DNA from: JADJSS01 sp964490845
GTDB lineage: Bacteria; Bacteroidota; Bacteroidia; Chitinophagales; JADIYW01
Direction of reading: 5' to 3'
Length of the DNA: 64,000 bases
NCBI GenBank assembly: GCA_964490845.1
Contig: CAZBED010000001.1
Span: forward strand, 558,001-622,000
Part shown: positions 45,924 to 54,373 of the stretch, in pieces
How the letters are laid out: each line of letters starts with the position of its first letter
How positions within the stretch are numbered: the first letter of the stretch is position 1
Program-made: the position numbers and the translations under genes
The notes under the pieces: generated by a model
Seen by the model: only the letters and a program-made list of their open reading frames with translations
The model's database searches: none
What the model was told of the DNA's origin: nothing

Positions 45924-48129
45924 GCTGCTCGTTGTATGAATGTGCCACTTCAAAACTATCTACAGAGCCATCTATATGATTCAATACAATCGTTAAGTTT
46001 TTACCCGGTGCAAATCCCGTTAACCCTACCACATCGATGCTGTCATTTTCCTGTACTTTTTCGTAATCATCTTTGTTGACGAATGTCAGCGCCAGCATAC
46101 CCTGTTTTTTAAGGTTGGTTTCATGAATACGTGCAAAGGATTTCACCACTACTGCTCTGACGCCTAAATGTCTCGGTTCCATGGCAGCATGCTCACGGGA
46201 TGAGCCTTCTCCATAATTCTCATCACCAAACACGATAGAACCGATTCCTGCTGCCTTATAAGCGCGGGCAGTGGCTGGTACAGCACCATATTCACCATTC
46301 AACTGATTGAGCACATTGTCTGTTTTGTCATTGAATGCATTTACGGCGCCAATCAGCATGTTATTGGAGATATTATCCAAATGGCCTCTAAAGCGCAACC
46401 ATGGGCCTGCCATAGAGATGTGGTCTGTCGTACATTTTCCTTTGGCTTTAATCAGCAATTTCAACCCTTTCAGGTCGGTGCCTTCCCAAGGTTTAAAACC
46501 TTCCAGCAATTGCAATCTGTCAGAATCCGGTTTTACTACGACCTCCACTGCAGATCCATCTTCTGCAGGCGCCTGGTAACCGGCATCCTCGACGGCAAAA
46601 CCATTCGGCGGCAATTCAAATCCAGTAGGTTCGTCCAATTTTACCTGCTCTCCTTTTTCATTGGTCAATGTATCCGTAATAGGATTAAAGTCCAGTCTTC
46701 CCGCAATGGCAATAGCTGTTACCATCTCAGGTGAACCTACAAATGCATAGGTATTTGGATTTCCGTCTGCACGTTTGGCAAAGTTTCTGTTGAAGGAGTG
46801 GACGATGGTATTTTTCTCTCCTTTTTCCGCCCCTTCTCTGCTCCACTGTCCAATACATGGACCGCAGGCATTGGCAAATACGTTGGCTCCTATTTTATCA
46901 AAAAGATCGATAAATCCATCGCGCTCAATCGTGAAGCGTACCTGCTCTGAACCCGGTGTAATTGTGAACTGAGCTTTAGGTTGAATACCTTTTGCGACAG
47001 CCTGCTTAGCCAGCGAAGCTGCGCGGGAAATATCTTCATAAGAGGAGTTGGTACAAGAACCGATTAACCCCACTTTCACTTCCAATGGCCAGCCGTTTTT
47101 AACCGCTTCCTCTTTCATTTTGGAAATTGGTGTAGCCAAATCCGGTGTAAAAGGACCGTTTAAATGTGGCTCAAGAGTATTCAAATCAATTTCAATCACC
47201 TGATCAAAATATTTCTCCGGCTCATCATAACATTCAGCATCTGCATTCAAATACGTTTTAATCTGGTCTGCCAAATCCGCTACTTCTGCCCTGCCGGTAC
47301 CTTTCAGGTATCTTGACATAGACTCATCATAGCCAAACGTAGAGGTAGTCGCGCCGATTTCGGCGCCCATGTTGGCAATTGTCCCTTTTCCGGTACAAGA
47401 CATGGAAGTAACACCTTCGCCAAAATATTCTACAATAGCTCCGGTTCCACCTTTAACGGTAAGAATACCGGCTACTTTTAAAATTACATCTTTAGGGGAT
47501 GTCCAGCCGCTTAATTTGCCGGTCAGTTTGACCCCGATTAATTTAGGCCATTTCAATTCCCATGGCATGCCCGCCATTACGTCCACAGCATCGGCACCGC
47601 CCACACCAATCGCAATCATACCCAAACCACCTGCATTTACTGTGTGTGAGTCCGTACCAATCATCATTCCACCCGGAAATGCATAATTTTCCAACACCAC
47701 CTGGTGAATGATTCCCGCTCCCGGTTTCCAGAAGCCCAAACCGTATTTATTGGAAACGGACGCTAAGAAATTATACACTTCATTGTTTTTATTAATAGCT
47801 TCTTGTAAATCCTTGTCTGCCCCAATTTTGGCTTGAATCAAGTGATCCGCATGTACGGTAGAAGGAACCGCCACTTTTTTTCTGCCTGCCTGCATGAACT
47901 GCAACAATGCCATCTGTGCCGTTGCATCCTGCATGGCTACTCTGTCCGGAGCAAAATCCACATACGATTTGCCACGCTGGAAATTTTCCAACGACTGCGA
48001 CTCATGTAAGTGCGCATAAAGGATTTTTTCTGCTAATGTTAAAGGTCTGTTGAGTAATGCTTTCGCCTTGTCTACTCTGGCAGGAAAAGCCGCGTAGACT
48101 TTTTTAATCATATCCAAATCAAAAATCAT
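45862..48129 (-). CDS. acn: Aconitate hydratase (mitochondrial/AcnA-type)
   Basis: 755 aa, the length of the mitochondrial-type enzyme used in Bacteroidota. 4Fe-4S ligands are visible as GSCTNSSYED (first Cys) and NACGPCIGQW (CxxC pair). Other signatures are GTDSHTVNAGGLG, the substrate-binding DHISMAGPW, and the swivel-domain loop NYGEGSSREHAAMEPRHLG with the active-site Ser and Arg. It interconverts citrate and isocitrate in the TCA cycle. The last 20 codons are duplicated at 40951-41014 by the island insertion, but this copy is complete (NLIKQQVAG ending). A -7-like element lies at 48175-48182, and the terminator is now island-derived (45787-45816). Confidence 0.96.
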   Translation of the reverse strand: MIFDLDMIKKVYAAFPARVDKAKALLNRPLTLAEKILYAHLHESQSLENFQRGKSYVDFAPDRVAMQDATAQMALLQFMQAGRKKVAVPSTVHADHLIQAKIGADKDLQEAINKNNEVYNFLASVSNKYGLGFWKPGAGIIHQVVLENYAFPGGMMIGTDSHTVNAGGLGMIAIGVGGADAVDVMAGMPWELKWPKLIGVKLTGKLSGWTSPKDVILKVAGILTVKGGTGAIVEYFGEGVTSMSCTGKGTIANMGAEIGATTSTFGYDESMSRYLKGTGRAEVADLADQIKTYLNADAECYDEPEKYFDQVIEIDLNTLEPHLNGPFTPDLATPISKMKEEAVKNGWPLEVKVGLIGSCTNSSYEDISRAASLAKQAVAKGIQPKAQFTITPGSEQVRFTIERDGFIDLFDKIGANVFANACGPCIGQWSREGAEKGEKNTIVHSFNRNFAKRADGNPNTYAFVGSPEMVTAIAIAGRLDFNPITDTLTNEKGEQVKLDEPTGFELPPNGFAVEDAGYQAPAEDGSAVEVVVKPDSDRLQLLEGFKPWEGTDLKGLKLLIKAKGKCTTDHISMAGPWLRFRGHLDNISNNMLIGAVNAFNDKTDNVLNQLNGEYGAVPATARAYKAAGIGSIVFGDENYGEGSSREHAAMEPRHLGVRAVVVKSFARIHETNLKKQGMLALTFVNKDDYEKVQENDSIDVVGLTGFAPGKNLTIVLNHIDGSVDSFEVAHSYNEQQIGWFKAGSALNLIKQQVAG

Positions 48130-48174
48130 CGGAAAATATTTAAAGGATTAGAAAATAAGATTTTAAATCGAGCG

Positions 48175-48182
48175 CAAAGGTA
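48175..48182 (-). promoter_or_regulatory. -7 element for aconitase
   Basis: CAAAGGTA on the plus strand is TACCTTTG on the minus strand, 45 bases upstream of the aconitase ATG. No -33 TTG at standard spacing is evident. Confidence 0.45.
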
Positions 48183-48331
48183 CAATTTTTTCAAAAAAGA
48201 ACTGCCTTTGAAAGCATTAATTTCATTCAGCAAGTAATAGTTCCCCAACTGCAACGACAAATTGTTAAGTTTCATCCGGAATGTTTGGATGGGGCAAACA
48301 GGCAATACATTAAAAAAATTATCTTTATTCC

Positions 48332-49567
48332 GTGAATTTCATTGAAGTCTTACAATTAGCTTTCCGCTCCGTTCGTGCCAATATTGTACGGACCATCATT
48401 ACCTGCTGCATCATCGGGTTCGGTATCATGGCTTTGGTCGGTATCCTGACATCGGTAGACGGGCTGAAAAGCTACCTGTCAAAAAGCTTCAGCAGTATGG
48501 GAGCCGGTACGTTTAAGATACGAAACAGAAATCTCGGATTCAGCCTCGACTCGGATAAGGATGCACCGGTTAAAGTTTTCAGAAGCATCACCTACCTGGA
48601 ATCCATGGAATTTAAGAAGAAATTCAATGAGCGTTTCTCCACCTCCGTTCAATACCTTGCCAATCAGGGTTCCACGGTGAAGCATAACCAGAAAAAAACG
48701 AATCCTAATATCATTATCTTCGGTTCTGACGAGAATTACCTTACCAATGAAAGCTATATCCTGTTTCAGGGAAGAAATTTCACGCCTGCTGAACAAAAAT
48801 CAGGAAGCAATGTGGTTCTGTTGGGTTATGCCGTTGCTAAAAAATTATTCGGCAGTAATTTCACCATAGAAGATAAAATCGTACGGATAGACGACGTAAA
48901 ATATAAAGTCATTGGTGTGCTGGACGAAAAAGGTTCGAGTTTTATCAGCACCGATAATATGGCGCTTATACCATTAAACAAGGCACGGCAGGCCTATCCG
49001 CAGGAGAATCCTTCCTATGTGATCAGTGTAAAGGGAGACGACCCTGAAAATATGCAGCCCGTGGAAGATGAGGCCATCTTTTTAATGCGTAATGTCCGTA
49101 AGCTGCATCCGGGAGAAGACATCAACTTTGACATTTTGAAGAGTGACAGTATTTCGGGGATGTTTGTAGAGAAAATGCAGTACGCCACCATGGCGGGATT
49201 CATCATCGGCATCATCACACTTATCGGGGCCGCCATTGGTTTAATGAATATTATGCTGGTGAGCGTAACGGAAAGAACCAAAGAAATCGGCACTTTAAAA
49301 GCCATTGGCGCCAACAAAAGAGATATACGCATGCAGTTTATCCTGGAAGCCATTGTCATCTGCCAGATGGGCGGCATATTAGGTATCTTGCTGGGAATTG
49401 CAGCCGGCAATGCCGTTTCCCTCTCTGTAGGCGGGGCATTTATCATACCGTGGATGTGGATGCTGGTAGGTGTGACCTTTTGTTTGGTAGTAGGACTGAT
49501 TTCCGGTATCTATCCGGCCTTCAAGGCCTCCAACCTGGATCCTATCGAAGCGCTGCGCTACGAATAA
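48332..49567 (+). CDS. ABC transporter permease (MacB/FtsX type)
   Basis: 411 aa from a GTG start at 48332, which gives the expected NFIEVLQLAFRSVRANIVRT opening, one helix before the periplasmic part. An extracytoplasmic MacB-PCD domain spans about 45-275 (FQGRNFTPAEQK, VLLGYAVAKKLFG). The C-terminal FtsX core has three helices with the conserved RTKEIGTLKAIGANKRDI coupling segment and ends LDPIEALRYE. Such permeases move substrates or lipoproteins across the envelope or transmit force, with a separate ATPase. No ATPase gene is adjacent, so the partner is elsewhere. It is convergent with rplI across a shared hairpin. Confidence 0.88.
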   Translation: MNFIEVLQLAFRSVRANIVRTIITCCIIGFGIMALVGILTSVDGLKSYLSKSFSSMGAGTFKIRNRNLGFSLDSDKDAPVKVFRSITYLESMEFKKKFNERFSTSVQYLANQGSTVKHNQKKTNPNIIIFGSDENYLTNESYILFQGRNFTPAEQKSGSNVVLLGYAVAKKLFGSNFTIEDKIVRIDDVKYKVIGVLDEKGSSFISTDNMALIPLNKARQAYPQENPSYVISVKGDDPENMQPVEDEAIFLMRNVRKLHPGEDINFDILKSDSISGMFVEKMQYATMAGFIIGIITLIGAAIGLMNIMLVSVTERTKEIGTLKAIGANKRDIRMQFILEAIVICQMGGILGILLGIAAGNAVSLSVGGAFIIPWMWMLVGVTFCLVVGLISGIYPAFKASNLDPIEALRYE

Positions 49568-49579
49568 GAGATAAAAATT

Positions 49580-49611
49580 AAAAGGCGCCGAACTCCCGTT
49601 CGGCGCCTTTT
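49580..49611. terminator. Bidirectional terminator between ABC permease and rplI
   Basis: AAAAGGCGCCGAAC (49580-49593), loop TCCC, GTTCGGCGCCTTTT (49598-49611). A perfect 14-bp stem with A/T tails usable from both sides. Confidence 0.9.
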
Positions 49612-49645
49612 ATGTTATTTAAACTGAAGCTATTAGCTCTTATAA

Positions 49646-50092
49646 TTATTCAGCCACTACTTCAAATTCAATTTCAGCGGTTACTTCTTTGTATAAGTTG
49701 ACGGTTGCTTTATAGGTACCGACCTCTTTCACTTCTCCCTGAATATGTACTCGTTTTCTGTCAACGGTCAGGTCGAATTGTTTTTTCAACGCTTCGGCAA
49801 CCTGAATATTGGTAACACTTCCGAACAATTTGCCCGTAGTCCCGGCTTTAGCGCCTACTACAATTTTAGAAGCTTTCAATTTCTCCGCCAACACCTTATA
49901 ATCTTCGATTAATTTGGCGATTTTAGCAGATTGTTGCTTTTTCACTTCTTCCACGTGCTTCTTGTTGGATACATTCGCTACCTGAGCGAATCCTTGAGGT
50001 ATCAGGAAATTACGACCGTAGCCCGGCTTTACGTTTACTACATCGAATTTTAATCCTAAATTATCTACATCTTTTAATAAAATGACTTCCAT
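49646..50092 (-). CDS. rplI: 50S ribosomal protein L9
   Basis: 148 aa, starting MEVILLKDVDNLG with the conserved PGYGRNFLIPQGFA N-terminal rRNA-binding domain, a long connecting helix (NKKHVEEVKKQQSAKIAKLIEDYK) and the C-terminal domain (KLFGSVTNIQVAEAL). It binds 23S rRNA near the base of the L1 stalk. Last gene of the rpsF-rpsR-rplI operon, 8 bp behind rpsR. Confidence 0.97.
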   Translation of the reverse strand: MEVILLKDVDNLGLKFDVVNVKPGYGRNFLIPQGFAQVANVSNKKHVEEVKKQQSAKIAKLIEDYKVLAEKLKASKIVVGAKAGTTGKLFGSVTNIQVAEALKKQFDLTVDRKRVHIQGEVKEVGTYKATVNLYKEVTAEIEFEVVAE

Positions 50093-50100
50093 GTTGATTT

Positions 50101-50367
50101 TTACTTTAAAAGGTCAGTAACATAAGGTAATAATGAAATATGACGCGCTTTTTTCACCGCCGTTGAAATTTTACGCTGGAACTTCAGTGAGTTTCCCGTA
50201 ATGCGGCGAGGCAGCATCTTTCCCTGGTCATTTACAAATTTCAATAAAAACTGCGGGTCCTTGTAATCGATGTATCGGATACCGCTTTTTTTGAACCGGC
50301 AGTATTTTTTTCTTTGTAAGCCGATTTTCGGGGAGTTTAAGAACTTGATTTCTTCGTGTGTTGCCAT
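50101..50367 (-). CDS. rpsR: 30S ribosomal protein S18
   Basis: 88 aa from ATG 50367 (MATHEEIKFLNSPK). A longer reading from 50397 would overlap rpsF and adds an unrelated N-terminus. The family core is KKYCRFKKSGIRYIDYKDPQFL and LPRRITGNSLKFQRK. S18 pairs with S6 on the 16S rRNA platform. The start is one base after the rpsF stop. A GGAGG lies 7 bases upstream, but it is formed by the last rpsF codons (Glu-Val), so its role as a Shine-Dalgarno is doubtful in this phylum. Confidence 0.96.
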   Translation of the reverse strand: MATHEEIKFLNSPKIGLQRKKYCRFKKSGIRYIDYKDPQFLLKFVNDQGKMLPRRITGNSLKFQRKISTAVKKARHISLLPYVTDLLK

Positions 50368-50368
50368 G

Positions 50369-50722
50369 TTATACCTCCGCTTTTTTAGATTTACCACTTA
50401 ATTTGTCCCGGCGTTGTTGTGCATAAGCCAACGCATACTTGTCTAATCGGGTAGTCAGAAAACGCATGATGTTCTCGTCGCGTTTAAATTCCACTTCGAA
50501 TTTGCGGATGAATTGAGGATCGACCTCAAACTGCAACAAGGTATAAAAACCTGTCGTCTTCTTTTGAATTGGGTAAGCCAGCTGCTTAATTCCCCAATCT
50601 TCCCTGTGAACCACCGTTCCGCCTGCTTTCTCAATGAGATCGGCGTACTTTTTTACGGTTCTTGTGTACTCTTCGTTAGAGAGCACGGGCGTTGTAATAA
50701 AAACCGTTTCGTAATTGCTCAT
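50369..50722 (-). CDS. rpsF: 30S ribosomal protein S6
   Basis: 117 aa with the S6 ferredoxin-like fold: YETVFITTPVLSNEEYTRTVKKY at the N-terminus, DWGIKQLAYPIQKKTTGFYTLLQFE in the middle, and RDENIMRFLTTRLDKYALAYA near the end. It forms the S6:S18 heterodimer. First gene of the operon; the -7 element TACCTTTG (50763-50756) sits 34 bases upstream. Confidence 0.97.
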   Translation of the reverse strand: MSNYETVFITTPVLSNEEYTRTVKKYADLIEKAGGTVVHREDWGIKQLAYPIQKKTTGFYTLLQFEVDPQFIRKFEVEFKRDENIMRFLTTRLDKYALAYAQQRRDKLSGKSKKAEV

Positions 50723-50755
50723 AATTTGTTACTAATTTTGATTAAAAATGGAGTG

Positions 50756-50763
50756 CAAAGGTA
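50756..50763 (-). promoter_or_regulatory. -7 element of the rpsF-rpsR-rplI operon
   Basis: Plus-strand CAAAGGTA reads TACCTTTG on the minus strand, 34 bases before the rpsF start, the same sequence as the aconitase element. The -33 match is weak. Confidence 0.5.
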
Positions 50764-50865
50764 CTAATTAAATGGAGAATTAACGAATTATCGCCCCTGA
50801 GAATGGAGGTTTTATGTTAAATTTCTGTGATTTGGACGAAAGAATACCGCTGAAAGCCGGTCAAA

Positions 50866-51300
50866 TCATATCTTTTCCACCCTTTTCTGATGCCTGCCCC
50901 CTTCAAAATCGGTGGTCAGAAAGGTATGTACCATTTCCAGCGCTTCGTCTATCGTCACAAAACGCGCCGGGAGGCAAATAATATTTGCATCATTGTGCAG
51001 GCGGGCTAAGCGTGCTATTTCATTTTGCCAGCAAAGCGCTGCACGAATTTTCCGGTGTTTATTGGCCGTAATAGCCACCCCGTTGGCCGAACCGCAAATC
51101 AGTATTCCATACTGCACCCGGCCATTCTCTATTTCCCCGGCTGCCGCATGGGCATAATCCGGATAATCACAACTTTCCAGGCTGTTCGTCCCGACATCGG
51201 TAATGGCCACATTGTTTTTAGTGAGATACTGCTTAATGGCTTCTTTGTATTCATAACCGGCATGGTCTGAACCTATTACAATCTCTGCAGGTAAATTCAT
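50866..51300 (-). CDS. rpiB: Ribose-5-phosphate isomerase B (RpiB/LacAB family)
   Basis: 144 aa. GSDHAGYEYKEAI at the N-terminus, SCDYPDYAHAAA, the anion-hole and catalytic segment GILICGSANGVAITANKHRKIRAALCW (Cys near residue 69), and HNDANIICLPARF near the end are family signatures. It interconverts ribose-5-phosphate and ribulose-5-phosphate in the pentose phosphate pathway. No allose or other sugar genes are nearby to suggest a different substrate. The 50723-50865 region upstream of rpsF and downstream of this gene holds no gene and no clear terminator. Confidence 0.93.
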   Translation of the reverse strand: MNLPAEIVIGSDHAGYEYKEAIKQYLTKNNVAITDVGTNSLESCDYPDYAHAAAGEIENGRVQYGILICGSANGVAITANKHRKIRAALCWQNEIARLARLHNDANIICLPARFVTIDEALEMVHTFLTTDFEGGRHQKRVEKI

Positions 51301-51308
51301 CTGACGAA

Positions 51309-51336
51309 TTTAAGATTTATGATTTAAGATTTATGA
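51309..51336. repeat. 14-bp tandem repeat in the rpiB / Y-polymerase intergenic region
   Basis: Two exact adjacent copies of TTTAAGATTTATGA (51309-51322 and 51323-51336), in the 68-bp divergent spacer upstream of the polymerase gene. Confidence 0.8.
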
Positions 51337-51368
51337 TTTTATGCGAAAAAATCTATTAACTTAAACTT

Positions 51369-52655
51369 ATGAATCCAAACTCCCTGCATACCAAACTGGA
51401 AGCGCGTGTCCTTTTTATAGACATGAACAGTTTCTTTGCCAGTTGTGAGCAGCAGACCAATTACTGGCTGCGTGGCCGTCCGGTGGCGGTTTGTGTTTAT
51501 ACCGGAAAATACGGTTGTGTGATAGCACCCTCCATCGAGGCAAAGAAAAAAGGTATAAAGCTGGGTTTGCGTTTAAATGAAGCCATGAAAATCTGCCCGG
51601 ACCTGGTGCCGCTGGAAACCAATCCCGATAAATACCGCACCTTCCACGCCCGCATCATGAACATCCTGAAACGGTATTCGGAGGATGTCATTCCGCGCAG
51701 CATTGATGAAGCGGTGGTCGATTTAACCAGCTACAAAAACATTTACCCGGACGTGGTGGAAGTCGCCAAAAAAATAAAAAAGGATATTCAAGAAGAAGTC
51801 GGCGACTGGCTGAAGTGCTCAATCGGTATTGCACCAAACGCATTTTTGGCAAAACTGGCCTCTGATATACAAAAGCCGGACGGCCTGACGGTGATTGATC
51901 CGGAAAATATTGATTCCGTGTTGAAAAAACTCGAACTAACCGATTTTCCGGGAATCTCCAAAGGCATGAAAAACCGGCTGAATAAAGCCGGCATCTACAC
52001 ACCGCTCGAACTTCGTTATTCCACCCCTGAAAAACTGAAAGCCGCCTGCAAAAGCATTGTCGGTGTCTACTGGTACCACCGCCTGCATTTTCAGGAAGTG
52101 GACCTTCGCACGACGGAAGAATACAAGAACATGTCAGCCATGAGAATGGTGTCGAAAGAACAACGAAAGGACGTACAGAATCTGTATGATATTTTGAGCA
52201 TGCTTTGCCTGACGCTGGAAAAACGGATGATGAAGAAACAGCTCTTCTGCAAACACGTTACATTTTTCACCCGATATGATGACGGCAGCAGCTATGACGA
52301 TCATTTTCACACTGAACAACCTTTGCAGGACGGTATGGAAATATACCACATTCTCGAGGAGCGGATGAAAGTATACAGGCAAAGAAACCACCTGACAGAA
52401 GACATTATCAATCCCAATGTGACAAGCATAGGTGTGGTGATACAGGATTTTATGGATGAAGAGGTGATTCAGTTAAATATCTTTGACAACTCACACATCA
52501 AAAATAATAAGCTGCGCAAAACCGTCTATCGGATAAAAGACAAATACGGGCTGAAAACCATCAAGCGTGCCTCCGAATTACGTGATGAAGATGCGGTGGA
52601 TGATGTCATAGGATTCGGAAATATTAAAGATGTGAATAACGGCGAATACGGGTAA
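51369..52655 (+). CDS. Y-family DNA polymerase (DinB/UmuC type, translesion synthesis)
   Basis: 428 aa. The palm motifs are VLFIDMNSFFASCEQ (metal-binding Asp18) and PRSIDEAVVDLTSY (Asp-Glu catalytic pair). The fingers segment is CVIAPSIEAKKKGIKLGLRL, the helix-hairpin-helix DFPGISKGMKNRLNKAGIYTPLELRY, and the little-finger domain follows (KHVTFFTRYDDGSSYDDH). It copies damaged DNA at low fidelity. The motif context (RGRPVAVCVYTGKYGCVIAPS) is closer to UmuC/ImpB-type than to canonical DinB, so I leave the symbol empty. No umuD-like gene is adjacent. It diverges from rpiB. Confidence 0.9.
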   Translation: MNPNSLHTKLEARVLFIDMNSFFASCEQQTNYWLRGRPVAVCVYTGKYGCVIAPSIEAKKKGIKLGLRLNEAMKICPDLVPLETNPDKYRTFHARIMNILKRYSEDVIPRSIDEAVVDLTSYKNIYPDVVEVAKKIKKDIQEEVGDWLKCSIGIAPNAFLAKLASDIQKPDGLTVIDPENIDSVLKKLELTDFPGISKGMKNRLNKAGIYTPLELRYSTPEKLKAACKSIVGVYWYHRLHFQEVDLRTTEEYKNMSAMRMVSKEQRKDVQNLYDILSMLCLTLEKRMMKKQLFCKHVTFFTRYDDGSSYDDHFHTEQPLQDGMEIYHILEERMKVYRQRNHLTEDIINPNVTSIGVVIQDFMDEEVIQLNIFDNSHIKNNKLRKTVYRIKDKYGLKTIKRASELRDEDAVDDVIGFGNIKDVNNGEYG

Positions 52656-52711
52656 TAAAAGTTTTCGCAAAATAGAATAAAAAAATTATACCTTTAATAA
52701 AAATTAATCTC

Positions 52712-53044
52712 ATGGGAAAGTTTGTAATTAAAACACAAAAGGACGGACAGTTCGTTTTCCGTCTGTTAGCCGACAACGGCCAGGAAATATTACGCAGCGA
52801 AGCCTACACGACCAAGCCTGCCTGCCTGAACGGCATTAACTCCGTCAAATCCAATGCTGCGGATGACGGGCGTTATGACCGCAAGGTATCCACGAACGGT
52901 AAACCTTACTTTAACCTGAAAGCGGGGAACGGGCAAGTCATTGGAACCAGCGAATTATATGAAAGTGAGGCATCCAGAGATAGCGGTATTGAGAGTGTCA
53001 AGAAGAATGCTGCTGAAGCGACGACGGAAGATACTACCGAATAA
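52712..53044 (+). CDS. DUF1508 (YegP-like) tandem-repeat protein
   Basis: 110 aa containing two copies of the DUF1508 motif: KFVIKTQKDGQFVFRLLADNGQEILRSEAYTTK... GINSVKSNA (about 3-48) and DRKVSTNGKPYFNLKAGNGQVIGTSELYES... GIESVKKNA (about 55-100). This is the YegP arrangement, a small two-domain beta/alpha protein of unknown function conserved in many bacteria. The tail (AEATTEDTTE) is acidic. Ends before a terminator shared with the convergent membrane protein. Confidence 0.9.
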   Translation: MGKFVIKTQKDGQFVFRLLADNGQEILRSEAYTTKPACLNGINSVKSNAADDGRYDRKVSTNGKPYFNLKAGNGQVIGTSELYESEASRDSGIESVKKNAAEATTEDTTE

Positions 53045-53064
53045 AAATTTATTTTTCCGGCAAC

Positions 53065-53104
53065 AAAAAACTTCAGAATGGCTTATGCCGTTTTGAAGTT
53101 TTTT
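53065..53104. terminator. Terminator shared by DUF1508 gene and heme-copper-like gene
   Basis: An 18-bp stem (53065-53082 with 53087-53104, loop TTAT), including two G:U pairs, bounded by A6 and T6. Functional on both strands. Confidence 0.88.
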
Positions 53105-53105
53105 A

Positions 53106-54323
53106 TTAGTGCGACTCGTTTATTTGGGATAAATTAACCAATAGGATTCCGGAAAACAGGACCAGGGCAATGCCCAGTAATATCTCATTGGTATGAGGGA
53201 TGCTGTTATAACTGATGGCTGCAATCCCCTGTATCATCAGCACGATTTCATTCAGCAGGATTCCCACTACAAAAACAATCAAACCTATAACCGCCAGCCT
53301 TGTGACGGACAGAACTCCGGTTGCAAACATATGCCCTAACAAGAACAACGTGATTACACCCAGCAGCACCAAATGCAGATAGGCAATAACAATCGGGCGA
53401 AAGCCGTATGCCATCTGGCTTAAAGCAGGAATCGTGGAACCTAACTGCAATAATAATTTTACGGTAAGGGCCAGAGCCGACAAACCCAATGTCCATTTAC
53501 TGATAACGGGAAGAGCTTCACTAATCAGGTTCCAGTGACGTCTGACAATATTTAACAGTACCATCCATGCGACGACCTGAACGGTAGCGGCAACAACTAC
53601 CAATATATACACCCACTTCGGAATGGGCAGCCAGAGTGCCGACAGAAAATAGGCGGGAATGCAGGATGCTGCAAACATCCAGAAAACAACCCTTAGTTTT
53701 GGTGTAAGAAATGATTTGACGGACAGCTTATCACAAAAGAATCCCATACAGACAAAGAAAAACCATCCGTTATACTGAAAATGCAGGAAGAAATAAACCG
53801 CTCCCAGATACCAGTTCTGATGAATGATCTTATTGGCCATCATGTAGGCTAATGCAAACGTTCCCAAAGATGACAGAAAATTAAGAAGCAACGCCGCTTT
53901 AAACCAATGATGCGCCATACCTTTGGAGGTAAGCTTGTTTAAATCTTTCCAGTATTTAACAGCGAAAAAATAAAGGATGAAGATACTAATCGTGGAAAAG
54001 GCGATGGAGGCAATGCCATACCCCTGAACCGGAAATGCAACCAGCATTCCATAAGATGTTGCAAGATGCGCCAGCAACAACTCTCGATATTCTGTAAACT
54101 TATTTTTCTGTGTTTGTTTAGACAAATAGGCCACCAGCAGCACCAGAAGGGTTTGTGTTATCCAGCCGGAGAAAGCAAAATGGGAATGCCCGTGCAACAG
54201 GAATTTTTGGTCAATAAACGGGAGTGAAAAAGCAATCTTATATCTCAGCACAACACCTATTGAAGCCACTATCAGCAAATTCAATAAGGATATCCTTAAC
54301 CAGCGTCGTAAAATTATATCCAT
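53106..54323 (-). CDS. Polytopic heme-copper oxidase subunit I-like / NnrS-like membrane protein
   Basis: 405 aa with about 12 transmembrane helices and few loops. Conserved-looking intramembrane histidines: LLHGHSHFAFSGW at helix 2, LHFQYNGWFFF near the middle, and YLHLVLLGVITLFLLGHM late. The pattern resembles a small heme-copper oxidase/NorB-like subunit I; NnrS, a heme-copper NO-response membrane protein, has similar His-rich helices and size. I cannot decide between them. An FNR-like dyad at 54387-54404, centred 72 bp before the start, and the position next to the regulator and nosZ cluster link it to nitrogen-oxide metabolism. Confidence 0.5.
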   Translation of the reverse strand: MDIILRRWLRISLLNLLIVASIGVVLRYKIAFSLPFIDQKFLLHGHSHFAFSGWITQTLLVLLVAYLSKQTQKNKFTEYRELLLAHLATSYGMLVAFPVQGYGIASIAFSTISIFILYFFAVKYWKDLNKLTSKGMAHHWFKAALLLNFLSSLGTFALAYMMANKIIHQNWYLGAVYFFLHFQYNGWFFFVCMGFFCDKLSVKSFLTPKLRVVFWMFAASCIPAYFLSALWLPIPKWVYILVVVAATVQVVAWMVLLNIVRRHWNLISEALPVISKWTLGLSALALTVKLLLQLGSTIPALSQMAYGFRPIVIAYLHLVLLGVITLFLLGHMFATGVLSVTRLAVIGLIVFVVGILLNEIVLMIQGIAAISYNSIPHTNEILLGIALVLFSGILLVNLSQINESH

Positions 54324-54373
54324 TAGAAAACCCAGCGTGTGTTTAAAATTATCTGCCGCAAAGGAAATTGTTT

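Noticed and set aside
50374..50380. Strong Shine-Dalgarno GGAGG before rpsR
   Set aside because: It coincides with the Glu-Val codons ending rpsF, and Bacteroidota ribosomes rarely use such sites; kept only as a note.
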